Shown piece by piece: positions 52,539-61,847 of a stretch of 64,000 nt of DNA. A model generated the notes under the pieces. The model was not told the DNA's origin. It ran no database searches and saw nothing but the letters and a program-made list of their open reading frames with translations. Each line of letters begins with the position of its first letter. Within the stretch, counting starts at the first letter, position 1. A program made the translations under genes and the position numbers. This DNA is from Marinobacter caseinilyticus. GTDB lineage: Bacteria > Pseudomonadota > Gammaproteobacteria > Pseudomonadales > Oleiphilaceae. The stretch lies in contig NZ_WUQJ01000037.1 in assembly GCF_011074955.1 (NCBI RefSeq), forward strand, positions 62,001 to 126,000, written 5' to 3'.

Positions 52539-52614
52539 CAGAAGCGCAAACTACTTTAACCCCAGCCAATGTGGCCACCTTGTCGTCAGGACGGGCGTGC
52601 CGTGAGGGAGTGTA

Positions 52615-53340
52615 ATGACAGACCAGCAAGAGCCATCCGCCCAGCAAGAGCCGTCCGCAGTCACCACCCGCAGAGGCATTCGCAGCTTTGTGCTGCGTCA
52701 GGGCCGTATGACCGTGGGTCAGAAAAACGCCTATGAGCGTTGCTGGCCGAAATACGGCCTGACCCGTGAGCACGGCATGATTGACCCCCGAGAGGTGTTT
52801 GGCCGTGAGGCGTGGCTGAATCTGGAAATCGGATTTGGTATGGGGAAGTCGCTGGCGGATATGGCGGAAGCCGCGCCAGAGCAGGATTTTATTGGGGTGG
52901 AAGTGCATCTGGCCGGCGTCGGCGCTCTGTTAAAAGAGGTGGAAGACCGCGGTCTGGAAAATGTCCGGGTCTACGCCATTGATGCCAACGACGTGATTGA
53001 CCTGTGTTTACCGGACGCCAGCCTGGATCGGGTCCTGTTGTTTTTTCCGGATCCCTGGCATAAAAAACGTCACCACAAGCGGCGGTTGGTGCAACCGGAG
53101 TTTGTTCAGCGTATTCGCCACAAACTTCGGGTTGGGGGCATCTTTCACCTGGCCACCGATTGGGAAAACTACGCCGAGCACATGATGGCAGTGTTAAGCG
53201 ACTCAGAAGGTTTTGCCAACGTCCAAGGGGCAGGGCACTTTGCGCCGCGACCGGATTATCGGCCCGTCACCAAGTTTGAAAAACGCGGTGAGAAGCTGGG
53301 GCACGGGGTTTGGGATCTGCTGTTTCGTCGTACCAACTGA
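52615..53340 (+). CDS. trmB: tRNA (guanine-N7)-methyltransferase TrmB
   Basis: TrmB methylates G46 of tRNA variable loops with SAM. The 241-residue product has the SAM loop NLEIGFGMGKSLADMA, the acidic EVHLAGVG, and the catalytic/RNA segment FFPDPWHKKRHHKRRL. GGGAG lies upstream of ATG 52615. The first 18 residues are a Gln/Glu/Pro-rich leader with a repeated QQEPSA, not part of the core. Confidence 0.95.
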   Translation: MTDQQEPSAQQEPSAVTTRRGIRSFVLRQGRMTVGQKNAYERCWPKYGLTREHGMIDPREVFGREAWLNLEIGFGMGKSLADMAEAAPEQDFIGVEVHLAGVGALLKEVEDRGLENVRVYAIDANDVIDLCLPDASLDRVLLFFPDPWHKKRHHKRRLVQPEFVQRIRHKLRVGGIFHLATDWENYAEHMMAVLSDSEGFANVQGAGHFAPRPDYRPVTKFEKRGEKLGHGVWDLLFRRTN

Positions 53341-53410
53341 CCGGGATTTCCCCCGGCAAATGCGAGCGATGACAACAGGCGACGGTCCATGCACTGAAGC
53401 GTTGGCCGGC

Positions 53411-53938
53411 TCAATGCTGGCGTGGCCGTCTCCGGGTCGAGTGTATGACAATGAGCCCCGCAGTGCCGATGATCAACCCGGTGAATTTCAGCATGGCGCA
53501 GGTAGTGGCGGCAATGCTGACACCTTCGGTGGGGGCCGACAGGTTGCTCAGCAGCAGGATGTTTTCACCGGCATCGCTTACGCCCGCGGCCAAAAACAGT
53601 GCCTTGACGGCGCGACCCACCTTTTGTTCGCGAACGCCTCGGCGGTTGGACAGTAAGTGGTCGGTCAGCAGTAGCAAAGCCGCCAGATAGACCGCGATGA
53701 AAACAAAATCAAGCCACAGGGCGATCATTGCCCAACGGATGCCAGTGTCCCCCCAGCTGTCCAGAATCAACAGGCTCTGCTTGACCGACGCTGCGAGCTG
53801 GAAACTGATGATGCCTTGTGGCGCGTGCAAAGTGATCAACAGTTGATTGATCGCCGTTAGCATCAGGAGCAAGGCCAATGACAGCAGCAGGGACCACTTC
53901 AATGGGTGTGACACTGTCGGCAGTTTGGGATGGCTCAT
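53411..53938 (-). CDS. Multi-pass membrane protein, unknown
   Basis: A 175-residue protein with about four membrane helices (around 15-38, 65-90, 108-120 and 145-165) and a short basic C terminus. The family is not recognised. Its ATG overlaps the hemW stop (TGATG), so it is the last gene of the metX-metW-DUF4426-rdgB-hemW run. It converges on trmB. Confidence 0.7.
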   Translation of the reverse strand: MSHPKLPTVSHPLKWSLLLSLALLLMLTAINQLLITLHAPQGIISFQLAASVKQSLLILDSWGDTGIRWAMIALWLDFVFIAVYLAALLLLTDHLLSNRRGVREQKVGRAVKALFLAAGVSDAGENILLLSNLSAPTEGVSIAATTCAMLKFTGLIIGTAGLIVIHSTRRRPRQH

Positions 53939-55092
53939 CAGAGGAATCGCTCCAGCAGGCTATTCAGGTACCGCTGCCCCAGATCGGTTGTCTGTAACCG
54001 ATCCGGATGCAGTAACTGATCGTTCCTTAGTCCCTTCAATACTGCAGCAACCTGGTGCAGAGGTAAACCGGTACGGTCGGTAAATAAATGTTCAGGCACA
54101 CCCTCATTGAGCCTCAGGGCGTTCATCATGAATTCCAGTGCCATGTCGTCGGTTTCAATCTCCTGGGTCCCGGCCGTCCGGCTGCCGATCCGGTTGAGGT
54201 AGGCATCCGGCTGTCGGGTTTTCCAGTACCGCTCGACTTGCCCGGAGGCGAGGGTAAGTTTGCCGTGGGCACCGGCGCCGAGCGCAAGGTAATCGCCAAA
54301 GGTCCAGTAATTGAGGTTGTGCCGCGACGCTCGTCCAGGGCGACTCCAGGCAGACACCTCGTAGGCAGCCAAACCATGATCTTGCAGTGTGTCTGCACCG
54401 GCCTCGTAGATCGCCCATAGCCGATCATCGTCCGGCAGGGCCGGCGGGCGGCTGTAAAATTCGGTGTTCGGCTCCAGTGTCAGTTGGTACCAGGACAAAT
54501 GCGGCGGCTGCCAGGCCATCGCCGTTTTCAAATCTGCGACGGCCGCTTCGGGCGTCTGGCCAGGCAGGCCGTGCATGAGGTCAAGGTTGAAATTATCGAA
54601 CCCGGCGTTGAGGGCGGCTTCAATGGCCCGGTGCGCGGCCCGGTCATCGTGAATGCGGCCCAGAGCCTTCAGATTGTCAGGGTCAAAGCTTTGGATGCCA
54701 AGCGAGAGGCGGTTGATGCCCGCGGCCCGAAAACCTTCAAAGCGGCCTTCCTCCAGAGTGCCGGGGTTGGCTTCCAGGGTGATTTCGGCGTCGGGCTCGA
54801 ACCGCAGGTAGTGGTGAAGGCGTTCAAACAGCGTGTGGTAAAAGTCAGCGGACATCAGCGAGGGCGTGCCACCGCCAATGAACATGGTCTGAATGGTGCG
54901 GCCCTGAATGCGCTCGAGGTCGTGCTTGAGGTCTTCGGTCAGTGCGTCCAGGTAGGCGCGCTCCGGCAGCGCTCCGGTAAAAGCATGGGAATTGAAGTCA
55001 CAGTAAGGGCATTTCTTCACGCACCAGGGTACGTGAAGGTAGAGGCTTAACGGAGGGGGCGTTGTCACTCCGTGGGCGGCTTGCAGGCTCAC
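53938..55092 (-). CDS. hemW: HemW, radical SAM haem chaperone
   Basis: A 384-residue radical SAM protein with cluster cysteines C24-x3-C28-x2-C31 in VPWCVKKCPYCDF, the GGGTPS motif and the C-terminal HemN-like domain. HemW lacks the coproporphyrinogen oxidase features of HemN and instead inserts haem into proteins such as respiratory enzymes. It overlaps rdgB by four bases and the downstream membrane protein by one. Confidence 0.93.
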   Translation of the reverse strand: MSLQAAHGVTTPPPLSLYLHVPWCVKKCPYCDFNSHAFTGALPERAYLDALTEDLKHDLERIQGRTIQTMFIGGGTPSLMSADFYHTLFERLHHYLRFEPDAEITLEANPGTLEEGRFEGFRAAGINRLSLGIQSFDPDNLKALGRIHDDRAAHRAIEAALNAGFDNFNLDLMHGLPGQTPEAAVADLKTAMAWQPPHLSWYQLTLEPNTEFYSRPPALPDDDRLWAIYEAGADTLQDHGLAAYEVSAWSRPGRASRHNLNYWTFGDYLALGAGAHGKLTLASGQVERYWKTRQPDAYLNRIGSRTAGTQEIETDDMALEFMMNALRLNEGVPEHLFTDRTGLPLHQVAAVLKGLRNDQLLHPDRLQTTDLGQRYLNSLLERFL

Positions 55093-55706
55093 GTCGTTAC
55101 GGGTGCGCTGGACAGCTGCTGCAGCAGGGCACGCAGGGCCTGGCCGCGATGGCTAAGACGGCTCTTGTCGGATTTGCTGAGCTCGGCGGCCGCACACTGG
55201 CGCTCGGGCACCCAGAACACCGGATCATAACCGAAGCCGCCTTCGCCTGTCGGCGCTGTCAGGATCCGTCCGGGCCATCGGCCATGGGCAATGACCGGCG
55301 TTGGATCGTCAGCATGGCGCAGATACACCACAACACAATGAAACTGCGCCGTTCGTTCGGCCTCCGGCACATTGGCCAGCGCCGCCAACAAGGCCTCAAT
55401 GTTGTCTCGGTCCGAGGCGCGGGGGCCGGCATAGCGAGCTGATCGGACCCCCGGCTCACCCCCCAGGGCGTCCACGGCCAATCCGGAATCGTCCGCCAAT
55501 GCCGGCAAGCCAGTAGCGCGCGCCGCGTGTCGGGCCTTGATAAGCGCATTTTCAACAAAGGTCACTGCCGGTTCTTCTGCTTCACTGACGCCCAGTGTTT
55601 TCTGGGCCACAGGCTGCAGACCGAGAGGCGCGAGTAAATCGGTCAACTCCGCCAGTTTGCCGGGGTTGTTGCTGGCGATTACAAGTTTGCTGTCAGGATT
55701 CATCAT
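55089..55706 (-). CDS. rdgB: RdgB, non-canonical purine NTP pyrophosphatase
   Basis: RdgB hydrolyses ITP, dITP and XTP to monophosphates to keep them out of nucleic acids. The 205-residue product has the N-terminal VIASNNPGKLAEL motif, the catalytic LADDSGLAVDALGG loop and the GEGGFGYDPVF segment. ATG 55706 overlaps the DUF4426 stop; ATG 55703 is equally possible. It is in the conserved metW-rdgB-hemW run. Confidence 0.94.
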   Translation of the reverse strand: MMNPDSKLVIASNNPGKLAELTDLLAPLGLQPVAQKTLGVSEAEEPAVTFVENALIKARHAARATGLPALADDSGLAVDALGGEPGVRSARYAGPRASDRDNIEALLAALANVPEAERTAQFHCVVVYLRHADDPTPVIAHGRWPGRILTAPTGEGGFGYDPVFWVPERQCAAAELSKSDKSRLSHRGQALRALLQQLSSAPVTT

Positions 55707-56158
55707 CAGTCATTGAACAGTGTGTGTGCGGTACGGATCGGCAATTGGGTGCCGCCGCCCAGGGGTCTGGCCGTCACCTCAAAGGTCAGCAGTTCGGCAT
55801 TGCCGTACTGGAATTCAGCGATAAAGTAGACCGAATCTCCCTCACTGATGCGGCGAAAACCCAAAAAACGGTGCTGTCGGATATCGTTCAGCACCTTGCC
55901 TTCGACTTGCCCGCCGATGGTTTTAAGTCCGCCATTTTCGGTTTTCTCCATGATGGCCACGTTGATAACGCCGATGGACTTACTGCGCTTCAAGCCATTT
56001 TGAGCGGCCACGTCGGGGTCGAGAAAGGTGCTGGCAAAAATACTGTAGTGGACCTGGTACTGCCCGAAATCGACCAACTCTGCGACGGCGGCCAACGGCA
56101 TCCAGGCCAGCGTCAGTGCCATCAGGATGGCAAGCCCGTGGCGAATCTGTTTGCTCAT
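55706..56158 (-). CDS. DUF4426 exported protein
   Basis: A 150-residue protein with a signal peptide (about 1-27, ending AAVAEL) and a beta-rich domain with YQVHYSIFASTFLDPDVAAQNGLKRSKS, the DUF4426 pattern. It is found next to metW and rdgB across Pseudomonas-like genomes; the function is unknown. It overlaps metW by four bases. Confidence 0.88.
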   Translation of the reverse strand: MSKQIRHGLAILMALTLAWMPLAAVAELVDFGQYQVHYSIFASTFLDPDVAAQNGLKRSKSIGVINVAIMEKTENGGLKTIGGQVEGKVLNDIRQHRFLGFRRISEGDSVYFIAEFQYGNAELLTFEVTARPLGGGTQLPIRTAHTLFND

Positions 56159-56763
56159 AGCTCATCCTCCTGCCGGGATATGCGGTAGATGGCGATCTGG
56201 CCCAGCATGTTGGGCCAGAGACGGCTGAGCCAGCGGTCCTGATGTTCGCCATCCACCACGGTTCGGTTTTTGATCCGAAAGTTTTTCCGGTAACACAGCG
56301 CCTCAAAATCCTTGAAGGTGCACAAGTGAATGTTGGGCGTGTTATACCACTTATACGGTAGCGTTTCGGATTCGGGCATACGTCCGCGGCGCATCAGATA
56401 CCAGCGTAAACGCCAGTAGGCGAAGTTGGGAAAGGTCACGATGCCTTCGCGCCCGAGCCGGAGCATTTCATCAAGCACCACATCGGGGCGGCGGACGGCT
56501 TGAAGGGCCTGGGTCATCAGCACGACGTCAAAGCTCTGGTCTTCAAAATTGGCCAGACCCTGGGTGTCCAGGTTTTGTTCGATGACCGAAACGCCTCGCC
56601 CCATGCAGGTGGTAATGTGCTCCGGGTTTATCTCGAGGCCGAATCCGGTGGCTTGTTTTTCACGCTGCAGGTAATCCAACAGGACGCCGTCGCCACACCC
56701 CAGATCAAGTACATGGCTGCCCGGATTGATCCATTGTTCGATAATGCTCAGATCTGCTCTCAT
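56155..56763 (-). CDS. metW: MetW methyltransferase-like protein
   Basis: A 202-residue class I methyltransferase fold with SAM loop VLDLGCGDGVLLDYL near residues 18-32. MetW works with MetX in homoserine acylation in Pseudomonas-type bacteria; MetX alone is poorly active there. It overlaps metX by four bases and DUF4426 by four, giving tight operon coupling. Confidence 0.93.
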   Translation of the reverse strand: MRADLSIIEQWINPGSHVLDLGCGDGVLLDYLQREKQATGFGLEINPEHITTCMGRGVSVIEQNLDTQGLANFEDQSFDVVLMTQALQAVRRPDVVLDEMLRLGREGIVTFPNFAYWRLRWYLMRRGRMPESETLPYKWYNTPNIHLCTFKDFEALCYRKNFRIKNRTVVDGEHQDRWLSRLWPNMLGQIAIYRISRQEDEL

Positions 56764-57908
56764 GCGCCGACCTCCCGTGCAATCCGATCCAGGTAGGCGG
56801 TAAAAATATCGGTGTACCTGGGTGTTGGAATCAGGAAGGCATCGTGCCCCCAGGGTGCGTCAATTTCTGCATAACTGACTTTGCGGCGGGCTGTAATCAT
56901 GGCATTCACCAGTTCTTCCGATCGGGCCGGGGTGAAGCGCCAGTCGGTGCTGAACGACAGCACCAGAAATTCACAGGTTGCCTGCTTCAGTGCCTTGGCC
57001 AGATCGTTGTCAAATTCGTAGGCGGGGTCAAAGTAATCCAGTGCCTTCGTCATCAACAGATACGTATTGGCGTCGAACGTTTCAGAAAATCGCTCGCCCT
57101 GGTAGCGCAGGTAACTCTCAACCTGAAATTCGGCGTCGTAGCCAAAGTTGTAGGCCTGATCCCGCAGTTCGCGGCCAAATTTCTCGCCCATTGACGCGTC
57201 GGACAGGTAGGTGATGTGGCCCACCATGCGGGCCAGCATGAGGCCTTGTCGGGGGATTGTATTAAAGTCGTAATACCGGCCACCGTGAAAATCCGGATCG
57301 GAGGTAATGGCCTTGCGAGCCACTTCATTAAACGCGATGTTTTGAGCGCTTAATCGCGGCGTTGAGGCAATGATCACGGCATGGCGGATACGGTCCGGGT
57401 AGGAGAGACCCCATTGCAGCGCCTGCATGCCGCCGAGTGACCCGCCCACTACCGCCGCCCAGCACTGAATGCCAAGTCGGTCGGCCAGCTTGGCCTGGCT
57501 TAAGACCCAGTCTTTCACCGTAACCACTGGAAAATCAGGACCGTAGGGACGTTCGGTTTCCGGGTTGATGCTGCTGGGTCCGGTGCTGCCATTACAACCT
57601 CCGAGGTTGTTGAGGCTGACCACAAAAAAACGGTTGGTATCGATGGGTTTGCCAGGCCCAATGCAGCTGTCCCACCAGCCGGGTTTGCGGTCTTCTTCGC
57701 TGTGATAGCCGGCGGCATGGTGGTGACCACTGAGGGCATGACAAATCAGAATGGCGTTACTGGCATCGGTGTTCAACTCGCCGTAGGTTTCAACCACCAG
57801 GTCATAGGCGTTGAGCCGTTGACCGCAGGCGAGGGTGATCGGCTCGTCAAAATGCAGCGTCTTTGGGGTGACAACTCCAACAGAATCCTTCGCATGGGAA
57901 TCGGGCAT
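56760..57908 (-). CDS. metX: Homoserine O-acyltransferase MetX (probably succinyl type)
   Basis: MetX activates homoserine for methionine synthesis. The 382-residue alpha/beta hydrolase has nucleophile S157 in VVGGSLGGMQALQW and the C-terminal HD in WGHDAFLIPTPRY. Despite the name, Pseudomonas and many Proteobacteria with MetW use succinyl-CoA, so this is probably homoserine O-succinyltransferase. The start ATG 57908 lacks a close ribosome site. The gene heads the metX-metW-DUF4426-rdgB-hemW operon. Confidence 0.93.
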   Translation of the reverse strand: MPDSHAKDSVGVVTPKTLHFDEPITLACGQRLNAYDLVVETYGELNTDASNAILICHALSGHHHAAGYHSEEDRKPGWWDSCIGPGKPIDTNRFFVVSLNNLGGCNGSTGPSSINPETERPYGPDFPVVTVKDWVLSQAKLADRLGIQCWAAVVGGSLGGMQALQWGLSYPDRIRHAVIIASTPRLSAQNIAFNEVARKAITSDPDFHGGRYYDFNTIPRQGLMLARMVGHITYLSDASMGEKFGRELRDQAYNFGYDAEFQVESYLRYQGERFSETFDANTYLLMTKALDYFDPAYEFDNDLAKALKQATCEFLVLSFSTDWRFTPARSEELVNAMITARRKVSYAEIDAPWGHDAFLIPTPRYTDIFTAYLDRIAREVGA

Positions 57909-58097
57909 TGACGCAACGGCTTCCTGAATTGATCAACAGTGGGTCGGATACAGTTTGGTGCTAATGGTTATCGGCATGGCGCAGGGTTTGGAGCCCACAA
58001 TCACGCCAGCCTTGCAGTTTAATGGTGGGATTGATGCGCTGCAACCGGACACTCGCATTCGTCCTGGTGTGTCCGGTCAACAGGGGACGGTAGCCGG

Positions 58098-60062
58098 TCA
58101 GGCGATGCTGGAAATATTAACCACTTTTTGCTGGATAAGGGTGGGCGCCGGCTTACGGATCTGACGGTGCATGTTATCCGCCAGTTCCAGCTGACGGCGC
58201 AGGTCACTAATGCTGTCGTTCAGTCGCTGACGCTCTTCTTTGGCCCCCTTGTCGTTGCGAACCATATCGCGAATCCGGCGAATTTGGTGCTCCAACAGGC
58301 GCTTCTGCTCCATCGAATACTGCATGATCGGCAGCAGGGCTTCTTCCGGCCAGCGCTCGACGTCTTTGCCGACTCGCTGGTGCAGCGTGCGGGCCTCCTC
58401 GACGATGACGTTGAAGAAGCGGCGGATCAGCAGGGTTTGCTCGGTTAACATATTTTTGGGGTTGCGCCGGAACCGGTTGGCCTTTTTGCGCAACTCCCGA
58501 ACCGCGATCACGTGTCGGCCAGCACGCAGAGGTATCGGTTCCAGATGACGGGCCCGGGTGTCCTCGTTGTAGCGCCGGTAGATGGCACCGACCATTTTTT
58601 CAGCCAGTTGGCCCTCCGCCAAAAGGTTGCTGAGGTCGTCTTCCAGCAGCTCAAAGAAGTGGTTCATGGCACGGCTCATACCGGGAGTCGTCCAGCTTTT
58701 CGTGAGCAGGGTGCGAACCTTGTCGACATGACCCTCAAAGCGCTCTTCGCCGACCAGCTCTTTGAGCATGTCGCCCTGGGACTGCATGAGGCGACGGCTG
58801 GACCGCAATGTGATCAGTTTCTTATAGTAAAAGTCGTAGTCCTTCTGTGCGCGATCGGCCAATCGGCGGAGTGCATCCCGGTCCATGTGCGTTTCCGAAC
58901 ACGCCGACCGCTCTTCCTGCAATGCTTCGAGTCGGGAATGCATGGCCGCTTGACTGTTTTGGAGCATGCCCAGTAAGTCGTTGATCAGGCTTTGTGTGAT
59001 CAATTGCTCTTTGTGCATCAGGATGCGGTCAATGATCAAGCGTTCCAGATCAGGCAGTTGGCTTCGATTGAACAACGCGTTGTCTTTTCTTACCCGGGCC
59101 AGCAGGCCCTGTTTGGCGGAGACCGGCAGCACGTCGGCCGGGCGAATGCCAAGATGGTCGGCGGTGTATTCCCGGACGCGGGCAATGGAGTCCTCGGTGT
59201 GGCTTTCGCCTTGCAAGTCGTCCCAAAGCACGTCGATTTTGTTCAGTACGGCAAATCGTCCAGCGCGGTGATCGGCGTTGTCGGTGGCGATGTAATCCTT
59301 CCAGATCGTCATGTCACTGGAGGTGACGCCGGTGTCGGCACTGAGCAGGAAAATGATGGCGTGCGCGGCCGGCAGCATACTGATGGTCAGTTCAGGCTCC
59401 GAACCCAGAGCGTTCAGGCCGGGGGTGTCGAGAATGCGTAGCCCGCGTTCAAATAAGGGATGGCGGATGCTGATCTGAGCGTTTCGCCAGGCCGGAATCA
59501 GGACGTAGCCAGGGTTGGCGCGATCATGTTCCAACATGTTTTCCTGAAAGCCGAGTGCCCGTGCTTCTTCCGGGCGCACGCTTTTGACCTGCGCCACCTC
59601 GGCCAATACTTCCCGCATAATATCTGGGTTGCTGTCGTCCAGCTCAAAACGGGTCCAGCGGCGCGGGTCTTTGCGAAGCTGTTGAAGTGAGCTGTCACTG
59701 GTGCGGGTCTCGATGGGCAGCAGCAGCAGGTAGTTGCGATTTTCGACGCGATCGAAAAACAGTTCGGTCGGGCACATGGTCGTGCGGCCGGCCTGAGATG
59801 GCAGCATGCGCTGACCGTAATCGGCAAAGAACAAGGCATTGATCAGTTCGGTTTTGCCCCGGGAGTATTCGCCGACAAACGCTATGGTGAGTTCGTCTTC
59901 GACCAGCAGCTCAAGGCCGCGTCGTATGCGGCTGCTGACGTCTTCGGAATACAGGTCGTTATCCTGAAGCCAAAGCCGGTAACGACTAATTTGGCGAATC
60001 AGTTCCTTCTTCCACGTGTGGTATGCCTCGACTTGTTGAGACAAACTTCCTGTTGCATTCAT
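58098..60062 (-). CDS. Bacterial dynamin-like GTPase
   Basis: A 654-residue protein with a dynamin-type GTPase domain (about 50-340): P-loop GEYSRGKT at 64-71, switch-I Thr in GRTTMCPTEL, DTPG and NKID. The rest is helical and coiled (about 340-640), without a clear membrane segment. Bacterial dynamin-like proteins remodel membranes in stress or envelope maintenance. AAGG lies eight bases before ATG 60062. It stands alone in a 219-189 base surround between metX and yggT, on the same strand as both. Confidence 0.88.
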   Translation of the reverse strand: MNATGSLSQQVEAYHTWKKELIRQISRYRLWLQDNDLYSEDVSSRIRRGLELLVEDELTIAFVGEYSRGKTELINALFFADYGQRMLPSQAGRTTMCPTELFFDRVENRNYLLLLPIETRTSDSSLQQLRKDPRRWTRFELDDSNPDIMREVLAEVAQVKSVRPEEARALGFQENMLEHDRANPGYVLIPAWRNAQISIRHPLFERGLRILDTPGLNALGSEPELTISMLPAAHAIIFLLSADTGVTSSDMTIWKDYIATDNADHRAGRFAVLNKIDVLWDDLQGESHTEDSIARVREYTADHLGIRPADVLPVSAKQGLLARVRKDNALFNRSQLPDLERLIIDRILMHKEQLITQSLINDLLGMLQNSQAAMHSRLEALQEERSACSETHMDRDALRRLADRAQKDYDFYYKKLITLRSSRRLMQSQGDMLKELVGEERFEGHVDKVRTLLTKSWTTPGMSRAMNHFFELLEDDLSNLLAEGQLAEKMVGAIYRRYNEDTRARHLEPIPLRAGRHVIAVRELRKKANRFRRNPKNMLTEQTLLIRRFFNVIVEEARTLHQRVGKDVERWPEEALLPIMQYSMEQKRLLEHQIRRIRDMVRNDKGAKEERQRLNDSISDLRRQLELADNMHRQIRKPAPTLIQQKVVNISSIA

Positions 60063-60122
60063 GATGCCGACCTTATTCAGCAGACTTACAGTACGAGTAG
60101 TCTAACAGGGTAGGTGATTCCC

Positions 60123-60152
60123 GACTGTCGATCCGTGAACCTGTCGACAGTC
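60123..60152. repeat. Inverted repeat upstream of the dynamin gene
   Basis: GACTGTCGA (60123-60131) and TCGACAGTC (60144-60152) are perfect inverted copies with a 12-base spacer. No T tract follows on either strand. It lies about 60 bases upstream of the dynamin start and could be an operator. Confidence 0.4.
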
Positions 60153-60281
60153 AGGACATACCAATATGGCAGAATGCTGGGGTGTGGTCAAAAAGACTTT
60201 TTTAATCAAGGGCCTGCAGATGTAGTGTGTTTTATTTCGAACTGTTTTGATTTGTAACCAACGGTACCTATGAGGTGTGGT

Positions 60282-60866
60282 TCACAGTGCCACGCCAATG
60301 CTTCCAAGACCGGCGGCCATCGCCATGTGGTTGATCACGACTGAAACGACGTTGAGAATCAGGAACACCACGATGGGCGACAAATCGAGCCCGCCCATTG
60401 AGGGCATGACGTTGCGGACCGGACGCATCACCGGTTCGGTGATCTGGGCAACCAGTTGGATGGCGGGGTGGTGACTGCCAGGGGCGATCCAGCTGACCAC
60501 AACCACGGCAATTACGGACCAGAAGTAAATTTTCACGATCAGGCCCAGTACCGTGATGACGGACCAAGCCAGCAGGGTAACGGGATTGATGGCCGGAATG
60601 CCGGTATTGAGCGTCATCAGAATGAGCACAAAAGCGAGCATCTGAACCAGTATGGCGAGTACCAGTGAGGCCCCGTCAAGCCCGCCCCAGCCTGGAATGA
60701 CTTTTCTGAGTGGGCGTAAGGGCGGGTTGGTGGCCTTGACCACAAACTGGCAGATCGGGTTATAGAAATCCGCCCGGGCCAATTGAAGAAGAAAACGCAG
60801 TAGAACGATGGTGAGATAGAACGTCGAGACAATTTGCAGCGTGGTGATCAGAATCTGCGCCAGCAT
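60282..60866 (-). CDS. yggT: YggT family membrane protein
   Basis: A 194-residue protein made of two tandem YggT units, each with a membrane helix pair and a P-x-RPLRKVIPGWGGLD-type motif (near residues 45-60) repeated as PVMRPVRNVMPSMGGLDLSP near the end. YggT proteins are linked to osmotic or cation stress and cell-division-type membrane functions, but the mechanism is unclear. ATG 60866 is chosen; the frame is open 69 bases more. It follows proC in the conserved proC-yggT order. Confidence 0.9.
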   Translation of the reverse strand: MLAQILITTLQIVSTFYLTIVLLRFLLQLARADFYNPICQFVVKATNPPLRPLRKVIPGWGGLDGASLVLAILVQMLAFVLILMTLNTGIPAINPVTLLAWSVITVLGLIVKIYFWSVIAVVVVSWIAPGSHHPAIQLVAQITEPVMRPVRNVMPSMGGLDLSPIVVFLILNVVSVVINHMAMAAGLGSIGVAL

Positions 60867-60947
60867 GAAGCCATTACTCCGTTGTGAACCGTCATCTTGT
60901 GTATGTGGGGTGGTCGTATTGAATTTCCACCCCACGCCTGCAACCTA

Positions 60948-61787
60948 TCAGTTGGCCTTCGGCGCCGACAGCTCTTTGGCCATCTCTCCTGAGCGGTTGA
61001 ACGCGGCTGAATAGGCTTGTTTCACCAAGTCTCTCAGCCCGCCCTTTTCAAACGCATTGATGGCTTGTTCGGTGGTACCGCCCGGGGACATGACATTGCG
61101 CTTGAGTTGCCCTGGGTCATGCTCGCTGCGTCCGGCCATCTCAGCGGCACCGGCCATGGTCTGGATAGCCAGTTGGCGGGCGGTGTCAGCCGCTAGGCCA
61201 GCTTCGGTGGCGGCTTCCTCCAGTGCTTCGAGCATCAGGAAGAAATACGCCGGGCCGCTGCCAGACAATGCCGTGACTGCGTGTAACAGCTGCTCATCGT
61301 CAACCCACAGGGCGGAGCCGATACTGCTGAAAACGTCTTCAACATTCTTGCGCTGTTCGCCACTGACTTCCTCATTGGCATACAGCCCCGCTGCGCCTTT
61401 GCCGACCAGAGATGGGGTGTTGGGCATTACGCGCACCAGCGGCAAGCCGCCACCGAGCCACGCATCCAGTGTGGGCGCCTCCAGGCCTGCGGCGATGGAC
61501 ACGACCAGCGGGCGCGTGTTCTGGACCACCGGCGCAATGTTTTCACACGCATCACGCATCACTTGCGGTTTGACGGCCAGGACGACGATATCCGCTTGTT
61601 GGGCGCAATGGCGGTTGTCGGTTGTAACGCTGACGCCAAAACGTTGCCGGATGGACTGCAGATGCTTGTCATCTGGCGCACTTACCCACACCTTGGCGGC
61701 ATCGAAGCCGCTTTCCAGCATGCCACCGATGATGGCGCTGGCCATGTTGCCTGCGCCGATAAAAGAAATGGTTGGGGAGGTGCTCAC
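60948..61787 (-). CDS. proC: Pyrroline-5-carboxylate reductase
   Basis: ProC makes proline from pyrroline-5-carboxylate with NADPH. The 279-residue product has the dinucleotide loop FIGAGNMASAIIGGM and the C-terminal signature with LSGSGPAYFFLMLEALEEA and MSPGGTTEQAI. The start is GTG 61787, eight bases after CGGAG. It lies between yggS and yggT, as in many Gammaproteobacteria. Confidence 0.95.
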   Translation of the reverse strand: MSTSPTISFIGAGNMASAIIGGMLESGFDAAKVWVSAPDDKHLQSIRQRFGVSVTTDNRHCAQQADIVVLAVKPQVMRDACENIAPVVQNTRPLVVSIAAGLEAPTLDAWLGGGLPLVRVMPNTPSLVGKGAAGLYANEEVSGEQRKNVEDVFSSIGSALWVDDEQLLHAVTALSGSGPAYFFLMLEALEEAATEAGLAADTARQLAIQTMAGAAEMAGRSEHDPGQLKRNVMSPGGTTEQAINAFEKGGLRDLVKQAYSAAFNRSGEMAKELSAPKAN

Positions 61788-61847
61788 AATAAAACTCCGT
61801 TATGACAATTGTCTGTATGAGTTTGATGATAACAGGATATGACGGAT

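Noticed and set aside
57909..58097. SAM riboswitch before metX
   Set aside because: No conserved SAM-riboswitch core or terminator/antiterminator pair was seen in the 189 bases upstream.
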